The notes below the pieces were generated by a model. It did not search any database and was not told the origin of the DNA. It saw only the letters and a list, made by a program, of their open reading frames with translations. Both the position numbers and the translations under genes were made by a program. A stretch of DNA of 16,308 nucleotides, from contig JBBRHH010000064.1 in assembly GCA_038222915.1 (NCBI GenBank), positions 1-16,308 of the forward strand, in the 5' to 3' direction. Origin of the DNA: JBBRHH01 sp038222915 (lineage in GTDB: Bacteria > Planctomycetota > Phycisphaerae > Tepidisphaerales > Tepidisphaeraceae). The stretch's first letter is position 1. Each line of letters opens with the position of its first letter. This document shows, piece by piece, positions 7,208 through 13,384 of the stretch.

Positions 7208-8161
7208 GTGCCTTCGATTGACATGCCTTTGGACCAGATGCGGCAGTACAAGCCTTCGCTTTATCGCGAGGAGGATTTTGAGAGCTTCTGGGATTCGACT
7301 GTGGCGGCGGCGGTGGATCAGCCGTTGAATGCAGAACTGATTCCTTATCGGCTGGCGGCCGGGGATGTGGAATGCTTTGCGGTGCGGTTTGACGGTTTTA
7401 AGGGCGGGCGGATTGCGGGATGGTATGCGCGCCCGGCGGCGCGGGGGACTTTTCCCGGCGTTTGCATCTACCACGGATACAGCGGCCGCGCGACCCGGCC
7501 ATTGGACATGCTGCACCTGGTGTCGCAGGGGATGTGCGTACTGAGCATGGATTGCCGCGGGCAGAACGGGCAGTCGCAGGATGTGCAGGCCTATTCCGAA
7601 GGACACAGCACGGGATGGATGACGCAGGGGATTCGCGATCCCCGGGAATACTATTATCGCTTTGTTTATGCGGATGCGGTGCGGGCGCTGGAGCTGCTGG
7701 CGCGGCGGGATGAGGTGGACGAGAAGCGGTTGGCGATTACCGGCGTGAGCCAGGGTGGGGGAATTACCCTGGCAGTGGCGGCGCTTTCGGAGCGGCCGAT
7801 CCTGGCGCTGCCGGATATTCCGTATCTGTGCGATTTCAAGCGGGCGGCGATGATTGCGCCGGCGGGGCCGTATCCGGAGATTCCGAATTTTCTGAAGAGC
7901 TTTCCGCACCTGCAAGATGAGGTGTTTCGGACGCTCAGCTATTGCGACAACTTGAACCTTTCGACCTGGATCACCTGCCGGACGGTGGTTTGCAATTGCC
8001 TGTGGGATGACATCTGCCCGCCGAGCACGATCTTTGGAGTTTACAACCACATCACGGCCGAGAAGCAGATGGAAGTGTTTCCGTATCACAAGCATGAGGT
8101 GCCGTACGAGCACCGGGAATTGCAGTTCAAGCTGCTGGTGGAGACGCTAGTCGGGAAGTGA
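7208..8161 (+). CDS. Acetyl esterase, CE7/AXE1 family (acetyl xylan esterase / cephalosporin C deacetylase-like)
   Basis: This is a 317-residue alpha/beta hydrolase that would remove acetyl groups from xylo-oligosaccharides or other small acetylated substrates. The nucleophile Ser181 lies in GVSQGGG. Asp267 sits in LWDDICPPSTIFGVYNH, which matches the CE7 D-x-I/V-x-PPST-F-x-x-YNH block. His296 is in YHKHE. The CE7 hallmark RGQ occurs in DCRGQNGQS at 115-123, and the expected YYYRFVYADAVRAL segment follows at 148-161. There is no signal peptide, so the enzyme is cytoplasmic, as is typical of CE7. The length matches the family. Translation starts at GTG 7208 with GGGAG upstream (7198-7202); ATG at 7223 is the alternative. 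It could trim O-acetyl groups in the glycan pathway suggested by its upstream neighbours, but that link is only positional. Confidence 0.9.
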   Translation: MPSIDMPLDQMRQYKPSLYREEDFESFWDSTVAAAVDQPLNAELIPYRLAAGDVECFAVRFDGFKGGRIAGWYARPAARGTFPGVCIYHGYSGRATRPLDMLHLVSQGMCVLSMDCRGQNGQSQDVQAYSEGHSTGWMTQGIRDPREYYYRFVYADAVRALELLARRDEVDEKRLAITGVSQGGGITLAVAALSERPILALPDIPYLCDFKRAAMIAPAGPYPEIPNFLKSFPHLQDEVFRTLSYCDNLNLSTWITCRTVVCNCLWDDICPPSTIFGVYNHITAEKQMEVFPYHKHEVPYEHRELQFKLLVETLVGK

Positions 8162-8162
8162 G

Positions 8163-8558
8163 CTACTGTCGTGGGCGGGGCCGAACGAGAGACCAGGAAA
8201 TGAGAGCGGCGTAGGCGATGATGAGGGCGGCGCTCGTGCGCACCGGCCACTTGGGGGCATCGGAATTGTCGAGCGGATCGTAGTAGCCGCTCTGAACGCG
8301 GAGCAGGCGCTCGCTGGACCATTTGAATTGTGTCATGGATGTTGCGACGACTGTGCCGGCGGTGAGGAGCGCCCAGAGGACCGTCATGGCAAGAATGGCG
8401 TCGGCGTGTTTATGGCGGCGCGACCAGCCGAGGCGAATGGGAAGGATGGCGAGGACGCTGACGACGAGTACCGCACCGGCGGCGATGAGGACGATGATCA
8501 GGTTGGAATTGCCGGAGTCGGCGGGCTGGGCGTAGGCGAGGGTGGAGAGGCCGTGCAT
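8163..8558 (-). CDS. Small three-TM membrane protein of unknown function
   Basis: This 131-residue protein is not of a family I recognise. Three hydrophobic helices are clear: about 19-41, 54-75 and 108-125. A short N-terminal segment MHGLSTLAYAQPADSGNSN precedes the first helix. A polar loop at 76-107 contains W80, RLLRVQSGYYDP and W104, and the tail RPRPRQ is positive. Three helices with a basic cytoplasmic loop (SRRHKH at 46-51) and a basic C terminus are compatible with the N terminus outside and the C terminus inside. It starts 3 bases after the TGA of the propeller gene, with GGAG upstream, so translational coupling is likely. Its stop lies one base from the stop of the convergent esterase gene. 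Confidence 0.75.
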   Translation of the reverse strand: MHGLSTLAYAQPADSGNSNLIIVLIAAGAVLVVSVLAILPIRLGWSRRHKHADAILAMTVLWALLTAGTVVATSMTQFKWSSERLLRVQSGYYDPLDNSDAPKWPVRTSAALIIAYAALISWSLVRPRPRQ

Positions 8559-8561
8559 GGA

Positions 8562-9455
8562 TCATGCTCCGTAGGCGACGGCCTCGAAGTGGTAGTCGGA
8601 CTTGAAGACCTGCTTCCATTCAACGGCGTCTTTGGAATAGAGCAGCCGGCCTTTCCAGTTGCTGCCGACGAAGACGCCCTGGCCGAAGGCTGCGGTGAGC
8701 GGGGCGTCTTTGTTTTCCTGGCGCTTCCAGTTTCTGCCGTCGGGGGAGGTGTAGGTGACGCCGATGCCGATGGCGACGAAGCGGTCGGCGGCCCAGATGA
8801 TGGTGTTGAGGTGTTCGCCTTCTTCGCCGCGGATGGGATCGGTCCAGGTTTTGCCGTCACGGGTGGTCATGCGGAGGCTGTTGAGGCCGACGCCGACGAA
8901 GAGGCCGTTGCCGAAGGCGACGTCGATGAGGGTATCAATGGCCTTGGTGTTGGGGGCGTCGGACCAATCCTTGATTTCTTTGCAGTAGCAGCGGCGGCCG
9001 CGATCGCCGACGCCGACGAAGATGTCGTTGCCGAAAGCGATGCGACGGATCATGTTTTTGCCGGCGACGATGTAGGGATCAGTCCAGGTTGCGCCGTCGG
9101 TGGTGGTCATGATAAATGGCTTGGAGTCCCCTACCGCACCGGGATCGCCGCCGAGCGCGACGAGCATCCCTTTGCCGAAGCCCAGGCCACGGAGATAGGT
9201 GGAATAGTGGGCGTCTTTGCTGGAGGTTTGCCAGGTGATGCCGTCGGCGGAGCCGGCGAAGATGTTGTTGCCGCCGTAGCTGCCGACGGCGACGTAGCGG
9301 CCGTTGCCGAAACCGACGGCGCGATAGACCTCTCCTTCCTTGCCGAGCTGCTGATGATCCCAGTCGGTGCCGTTGGCGGAGATCATGCGCTGGCCCTGGT
9401 GACCTACGGCGACGAAGAGCGGGGTGGGTTTGGTGGATGGGACGGTGGTTGGCAT
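8562..9455 (-). CDS. Seven-bladed beta-propeller protein (BNR/Asp-box-like repeats)
   Basis: This is a 297-residue protein built of seven repeats. Each repeat has a strand pattern of the form AFGNGxFVxVG followed by (S/T)xDGxTW. The FG-N/G-G cores are at about 47-58, 91-103, 139-150, 179-190, 219-230 and 255-264. The repeat-ending Trp residues are W32, W75, W124, W164, W204, W243 and W280. The first repeat begins inside the blade (FVAVG at 14-18) and its missing strand is supplied by the C-terminal EAVAYG, so the ring closes by a 'velcro' arrangement. There is no signal peptide or membrane helix. Function unknown; propellers of this kind usually bind partners or ligands. The gene lies 12 bases after a Uma2-type gene and 3 bases before a membrane protein gene, all on one strand. 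Confidence 0.82.
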   Translation of the reverse strand: MPTTVPSTKPTPLFVAVGHQGQRMISANGTDWDHQQLGKEGEVYRAVGFGNGRYVAVGSYGGNNIFAGSADGITWQTSSKDAHYSTYLRGLGFGKGMLVALGGDPGAVGDSKPFIMTTTDGATWTDPYIVAGKNMIRRIAFGNDIFVGVGDRGRRCYCKEIKDWSDAPNTKAIDTLIDVAFGNGLFVGVGLNSLRMTTRDGKTWTDPIRGEEGEHLNTIIWAADRFVAIGIGVTYTSPDGRNWKRQENKDAPLTAAFGQGVFVGSNWKGRLLYSKDAVEWKQVFKSDYHFEAVAYGA

Positions 9456-9467
9456 GGACGTATTGCG

Positions 9468-10103
9468 CTACCAAATTTCGGCGAGTTCTATAAAAAGGCC
9501 GGGAAATAATGACGGGGAGATCGATTCGCTGTCTTGGCCGCGCACGTCGAGATCGTATTTTCCGTCGCGGCGTAATTGACAGTCCAACTTCTTTTCGACA
9601 GCACTGATCAGCCAATAGTTCGGCACGCCAAATTGGGCGTACCAATTTTTCTTCGTCTGGCGATCATGCAACTCATAGCCTGGGCTGACCGACTCGACGA
9701 CCAGTGTGGGAGGTACCAGGAAGCGCGTGCGTTGGGGATCTAATTGCCTGGTCGCCTGCATTGCCGCCGCCTGGCGATTGTTATCCTCCGGTGTGACTAC
9801 TGCCGCGTCCGCGACTGCCACACGAACCGGGCTAAGCACGATATCCAACTCGGTTGCGATCTTCCACGCGAGGCCCTCTCGTTTGAGGTGGTCTCGAACA
9901 ACGAAAAGAAGATTGAATAGAGAAGTACCTCCGGCGTAATAGGCTGGTGGCAATTTGCTTAGTACCCCTTCCACGATTTCATATGGGCCCTCAGCCCAGT
10001 TCTTCTTAATGGCGGCATCGTCAAGATCGGCGGCCGTCCAGCCGGTTGTGCCCAGATCAAGTGTTCGAGATTGAAGTGTATCTGTGGTCATTGGAGGCAC
10101 CAT
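9468..10103 (-). CDS. Uma2-family (DUF820) restriction-endonuclease-fold protein
   Basis: This 211-residue member of the Uma2/DUF820 family has a PD-(D/E)xK nuclease fold. The family is abundant in cyanobacteria and planctomycetes, and its biological role is largely unknown. Matching elements are YEIVEGVL at 41-48 (Glu45), VADAAVVTP at 97-105 (Asp99), PTLVVESVSP at 132-141 (Glu137), the Lys at 151/152 in RQTKKNWYAQFGVPNYWLI, and a C-terminal FPGLFIELAEIW. All presumed catalytic residues are present, so it may be an active nuclease. The start is ambiguous: M1 (10103) or M5 (10091); neither has a good Shine-Dalgarno. A candidate promoter sits directly upstream. It is first in a three-gene minus-strand unit with a propeller protein and a membrane protein. 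Confidence 0.88.
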   Translation of the reverse strand: MVPPMTTDTLQSRTLDLGTTGWTAADLDDAAIKKNWAEGPYEIVEGVLSKLPPAYYAGGTSLFNLLFVVRDHLKREGLAWKIATELDIVLSPVRVAVADAAVVTPEDNNRQAAAMQATRQLDPQRTRFLVPPTLVVESVSPGYELHDRQTKKNWYAQFGVPNYWLISAVEKKLDCQLRRDGKYDLDVRGQDSESISPSLFPGLFIELAEIW

Positions 10104-10116
10104 GCGTGTTCAAATT

Positions 10117-10145
10117 ATTTTACCTGTGATCGCAGTGATTGTCCC
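10117..10145 (-). promoter_or_regulatory. Candidate promoter of the Uma2-propeller-TM operon
   Basis: Read on the minus strand, GGGACA (10145-10140) and TAAAAT (10122-10117) are spaced by 17 bases. The predicted transcript would start near 10110, very close to the ATG at 10103. This leaves a minimal leader for M1 or a ~20-base leader for the alternative start M5. The hexamers are 4/6 and 5/6 matches to the sigma-70 consensus. Confidence 0.35.
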
Positions 10146-10189
10146 GTCGGGTCTGTTGGGATTGGACGTCGGCGTTTACACTTTCGGCC

Positions 10190-11314
10190 ATGCGGGACCC
10201 AAGATTTGAACGATTGGCCGATGTTCTAGTGAATTACAGTGTCGGCGTGAAGAAGGACCAGGTTGTGCGCATCAGTGGTGCGCCGATCGCCACGCCGCTG
10301 GTGGTGGAGATTTATCGGAAGGTGCTGGCCGCCGGGGCGCATCCTGTCGTGCGGATGACGCCGGAGGAGTTGCAGGAGATTTTCTTGAAGCACGGGAGTG
10401 ACGATCAGTTGAAATATGTCAGCCCGCTGGCGATGCAGGAGTATGAGACGATCGACTGCTCGATCGGGATCTGGGCGGAGCAGAATACGCGGGCTTTGAC
10501 AAATGTGGATCCGACGCGGATGGGGATGTCGGCGGCGGCGCGCAAGCCGCTGATGGAAACGTTTATGAAGCGGGCGGCGGCCGGGAGTTTGAAGTGGTGC
10601 GGGACGCAGTTTCCAACCGAGGCGTGTGCGCAGGATGCGGAGATGAGTCTGGAGGAGTATGAGGATTTTGTCTTTTCGGCCGGGCTTGTGAATGAGCCGG
10701 ACCCGGCCGGGGCGTGGCGGCGGATCAGTGAGCGCCAGCAGCGGCTGGCGGACTTTATGAACGGGAAGAGCGACTATCGGGTGGTGGCGGCCAATGGGAC
10801 GGACGTTCGCATGAGCGTGGCCGGGCATCGGTGGATCAATTGCGACGGGCATGAGAATTTTCCGGATGGGGAGGTGTTTACCGGGCCGGTGATTGACAGC
10901 GTGAACGGGCAGATCAATTTCAGCTTTCCGGCCGTGCATCATGGGCGGGAAGTAATGGATGCGAAGCTGACGTTTCGCGATGGGAAAGTTGTTGATGCGA
11001 GTGCGAGCAAGGGAGAGGACTTTTTGATGAAGATGCTCGACATGGATGGGGGCAGCCGATTTCTGGGGGAGTGTGCGATCGGGACGAATTACGGGATTAC
11101 GCGCTATACGCGGAACACGCTGTTTGATGAGAAGATTGGTGGGACAGTGCACTTTGCGCTGGGGGCTGGATATCCGGAGACGGGCAACACGAACGAGAGC
11201 GGACTGCACTGGGATATGGTGGTGGATCTGCGGCCGGGCGGGTTAGTGGAGATTGACGGCGTAAAGGTGAATGTGGATGGGAAGTTCACGCGCGAGGGGT
11301 TTCCGAATCCGTAA
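10190..11314 (+). CDS. M29-family metallo-aminopeptidase (AmpS/AmpT/PepS type)
   Basis: This two-metal aminopeptidase would remove N-terminal residues from peptides in the cytoplasm. With the ATG at 10190 the product has 374 residues, close to the usual ~370-410. All five metal ligands of the family are recognisable: Glu228 in PDGEVFTGP, Glu294 in GECAIGTN, His321 in TVHFALGAGYPE, and His340 and Asp342 in GLHWDMVVDLR. The N-terminal domain begins RFERLADVLVNYSVGVKKD, typical for M29. A longer frame to a TTG at 10139 adds 17 residues that do not resemble the family, so the ATG is preferred. A GNAT acetyltransferase gene follows after 27 bases, probably in the same transcript. Peptide specificity cannot be inferred. 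Confidence 0.93.
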   Translation: MRDPRFERLADVLVNYSVGVKKDQVVRISGAPIATPLVVEIYRKVLAAGAHPVVRMTPEELQEIFLKHGSDDQLKYVSPLAMQEYETIDCSIGIWAEQNTRALTNVDPTRMGMSAAARKPLMETFMKRAAAGSLKWCGTQFPTEACAQDAEMSLEEYEDFVFSAGLVNEPDPAGAWRRISERQQRLADFMNGKSDYRVVAANGTDVRMSVAGHRWINCDGHENFPDGEVFTGPVIDSVNGQINFSFPAVHHGREVMDAKLTFRDGKVVDASASKGEDFLMKMLDMDGGSRFLGECAIGTNYGITRYTRNTLFDEKIGGTVHFALGAGYPETGNTNESGLHWDMVVDLRPGGLVEIDGVKVNVDGKFTREGFPNP

Positions 11315-11341
11315 TTTCAGATTTGAGGAATTCAAGTTGAT

Positions 11342-11827
11342 ATGACCATCCGCTTAGCCAATCACGCCGACCTTTTTGCGATCAGCGATATTTACAACTA
11401 TTACGTTGTTCATTCGACTGCGACGTATCAACTGGAGGCGGAGACGATCGCGGAGCGGGTGAAGTGGTTTGAGATGCACGGGTCGAAGCATCCGGTGACG
11501 GTGGCGGTTGTCGACGACGCGGTTGTGGGATGGGGTTCGCTATCGCGGTTTCATCCGCGGGCGGCGTATGACGGGACGGTGGAGAATTCAGTTTACGTGC
11601 ATCACGACCACCATCGGCGCGGCCTGGGGCGGGCGATTCTGGCGGATTTGATCGAACGGGCTAAGTTGCTCAGGCACCGTACGATCATAGGGTTGATCTC
11701 CGCAGATCAGGCGCCGAGTGTGCAGCTGCATTCCGCGTTCGGATTTGCCGAGGCGGCGCATCTGAAGCAGGTCGGATTCAAGTTCGACCGCTGGCTGGAT
11801 GTCGTTTATATGCAGTTGATGCTTTGA
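11342..11827 (+). CDS. GNAT acetyltransferase, phosphinothricin-acetyltransferase-like
   Basis: This 161-residue enzyme of the PAT branch of GNAT (COG1247 type) transfers acetyl from acetyl-CoA to a small amine. Matching blocks are VVGWGSLSRFHPRAAYDGTV at 61-80, ENSVYVHHDHHRRGLGRAIL at 81-100 (acetyl-CoA loop R92-R93-G94-L95-G96-R97), and VQLHSAFGF followed by VGFKFDRWLDVVYMQ near the C terminus. The usual Asn of the N-x-x-S-x-x-LH block is Gln123 here. The substrate could be an amino-acid analogue such as phosphinothricin, methionine derivatives or another amine; PAT-like genes are common in genomes and resistance should not be assumed. GAGGAA at 11325-11330 serves as ribosome site. Its stop is 2 bases from that of the convergent sucC. 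Confidence 0.9.
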   Translation: MTIRLANHADLFAISDIYNYYVVHSTATYQLEAETIAERVKWFEMHGSKHPVTVAVVDDAVVGWGSLSRFHPRAAYDGTVENSVYVHHDHHRRGLGRAILADLIERAKLLRHRTIIGLISADQAPSVQLHSAFGFAEAAHLKQVGFKFDRWLDVVYMQLML

Positions 11828-11829
11828 GC

Positions 11830-13002
11830 CTACGCGGCGACGGCGGCGACGACTTTCTTCGCCGCGTCGGTCAAATCAGTTGCGGGGATCAGTGTCGGCA
11901 ATTCGTCCTTGGCGGCCTTTAGGATTTCACGGGCGCGCTCGACATTGGTGCCTTCGAGACGGACAACCACGGGGACTTTGAAGCCGATAGTTCGGCCGGC
12001 GGTGACGAGGGCCTCGGCGATCAGGTCGCACTTGGCGATGCCGCCGAAGATGTTGACCAAAATACCTTTTACCTTTGGGTCGGAGAGGATGATGTTGAAG
12101 GCTTCGACCGCGCCTTCGGCCGTGACTGCTCCGCCGACGTCGAGGAAATTGGCCGGCTCTGCGCCGTGGTGCTTGATGATGTCCATGGTCGCCATGGCGA
12201 GGCCTGCGCCGTTAACGAGACAGGCGATGTTGCCGTCGAGGGAGATGTAGTTGAGGCTGGCCTTGCGGGCGCGCACGTCCAGGGGCTTTTCCTGCGACTC
12301 GTCGGCCATCGCTTCGATGTCCTTGTGGCGGAACATGGCGTTGTCATCAAAGCTGATTTTGGCGTCGATGGCGAGGAGCTTTCCATCTTTGGTGACGACA
12401 AGCGGATTGATTTCGGCGAGGGCCGCATCGTTCTTGATGAAGACCTGGCTGAGGGCCATCATGATCTTGGCGGCCTCGTTGGCGAGCTTGTCCTTGAAGC
12501 CGAGTTTGAACGCGAGATCGCGGGCTTGATAACCCTGTAGGCCCATGAGCGGATGCAGTGGTTCCTTGAGAACTTTCTCGGGGGTTTTCTGGGCGACTTC
12601 TTCGATTTCGACGCCGCCCTCAGCCGAGGCGATCATGGTGATCGTGCTGCGGGTGCGATCGACGGTGATGCCAAGATAATATTCCTTGGCGATGTCGACG
12701 CCGGGGGCGACGAGGAGGACGGAGACGGGGACACCTTCGGGGCCGGTCTGGTTGCTGATCATGCGGTTGGAGAGCATGAACTTGGCGGCCTCGCGGGCTT
12801 CCTCTGCGGATTTCACGAGCTTCACGAAGCCGGCTTTGCCACGGCCGCCGGCGTAAACCTGAGCCTTTACCACGCAAACGGGGGCACCGATCTTTTTGAA
12901 GGCGTCGGCGGCCGCGTCGGCGTTGCGGACGACTTCGGAATTGGGGACGGCAATGCCGGCCTTGCTGAGAATCTCTCGGGCCTGGTATTCGTGAATCTTC
13001 AT
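11830..13002 (-). CDS. sucC: Succinyl-CoA synthetase (ADP-forming) beta subunit
   Basis: This is the nucleotide-binding subunit of the TCA-cycle enzyme that interconverts succinyl-CoA and succinate with ATP/GTP formation. The ATG at 13002 gives 390 residues beginning MKIHEYQAREIL, the family's standard N terminus; an upstream ATG at 13062 would add 20 unrelated residues and is rejected. The ATP-grasp domain carries Lys46, GGRGKAG at 52-58, Glu107, Asn199 (EINPL) and Asp213 (DAKISFDDNAMFRH), in register with E. coli SucC numbering. The C-terminal CoA-ligase domain has NGAGLAMATMD at 264-274 and NIFGGIAKCD at 317-326. The partner sucD is not adjacent on either side: a convergent GNAT gene lies downstream and a divergent gene lies 45 bases upstream. 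SucC needs SucD to work, so sucD must be elsewhere. Confidence 0.97.
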   Translation of the reverse strand: MKIHEYQAREILSKAGIAVPNSEVVRNADAAADAFKKIGAPVCVVKAQVYAGGRGKAGFVKLVKSAEEAREAAKFMLSNRMISNQTGPEGVPVSVLLVAPGVDIAKEYYLGITVDRTRSTITMIASAEGGVEIEEVAQKTPEKVLKEPLHPLMGLQGYQARDLAFKLGFKDKLANEAAKIMMALSQVFIKNDAALAEINPLVVTKDGKLLAIDAKISFDDNAMFRHKDIEAMADESQEKPLDVRARKASLNYISLDGNIACLVNGAGLAMATMDIIKHHGAEPANFLDVGGAVTAEGAVEAFNIILSDPKVKGILVNIFGGIAKCDLIAEALVTAGRTIGFKVPVVVRLEGTNVERAREILKAAKDELPTLIPATDLTDAAKKVVAAVAA

Positions 13003-13047
13003 GATGGCGGCACTGTACACGCCGGGGCCGGGGCGAACAATGAGCAC

Positions 13048-13332
13048 ATGGCTTCGTGGCATCCAATCCAGTTAGAAGCTCTTGATGACCTTATCCAGAC
13101 ATCGGAGAAAGTAATGGAGACTGGCTGCCTTCGGGTTTGGCAGCTTATGCGAATCGATCCAGTCAAATGGGTTCAGGATCCGTGGGGAAATCATGGAGGC
13201 GGCTTCCGGGTCGTCGGTGTGATTGGGAAAAAAGCGATCTGGTACAATGACATCGAAGGTGGATTTAACATTTCTTCGTTTACGAATTTTGGCGTTATCG
13301 ACGAATACTGGTGCAATCAAGACGACCTGTAG
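13048..13332 (+). CDS. Small uncharacterised protein (94 residues)
   Basis: The frame from ATG 13048 to TAG 13332 encodes 94 residues with natural composition. It has an amphipathic N-terminal helix region (about 6-37, with QLEALDDLIQTSEKVMETG and LRVWQLMRI), then a sheet-like half (FRVVGVIGKKAIWYNDI at about 53-69) ending in EGGFNISSFTNFGVIDEYWC and NQDDL. The Trp/Tyr-rich C-terminal half and lower GC than its neighbours suggest a real and perhaps transferred gene. From memory, similar short proteins with 'WYNDIE-GFN' and 'YWCNQD' endings occur in other bacteria, without known function. I cannot confirm this. It is divergent from sucC (45 bases apart) and lies 52 bases before queC in the same direction. 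The start is chosen because it is the first in-frame ATG outside sucC; no strong ribosome site is seen. Confidence 0.65.
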   Translation: MASWHPIQLEALDDLIQTSEKVMETGCLRVWQLMRIDPVKWVQDPWGNHGGGFRVVGVIGKKAIWYNDIEGGFNISSFTNFGVIDEYWCNQDDL

Positions 13333-13341
13333 GATTCGATT

Positions 13342-13353
13342 TCGAATATTCGA
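13342..13353. other. 12-bp perfect palindrome upstream of queC
   Basis: TCGAATATTCGA is self-complementary and lies 31 bases before the queC ATG, in the 52-base gap after the 94-residue gene. The overlapping word ATTCGAT occurs as a direct repeat at 13334-13340 and 13348-13354. It could be an operator, but a 12-mer palindrome can occur by chance. Confidence 0.3.
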
Positions 13354-13384
13354 TCATGGCTGGATTTCCCGTAAACTTCCGCAA

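Noticed and set aside
7193..8113. 306-residue minus-strand frame opposite the esterase
   Set aside because: Arg/His/Pro-rich shadow; the CE7 motifs are on the plus strand.
8328..9509. 393-residue plus-strand frame opposite the propeller and membrane-protein genes
   Set aside because: Its Gly/Asp/Ala-rich repetitive look is the mirror of the seven propeller repeats on the minus strand.
10139..10189. 17-residue N-terminal extension of the M29 peptidase from a TTG
   Set aside because: The residues do not resemble the family, and the ATG at 10190 gives the normal N terminus.
13003..13062. 20-residue N-terminal extension of SucC
   Set aside because: MKIHEYQ is the conserved family start at 13002; the extension is unrelated and would overlap the divergent gene.
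13333..13384. preQ1 riboswitch ahead of queC
   Set aside because: I could not find the stem and A-rich tail pattern of a preQ1 aptamer in the 52 bases available.
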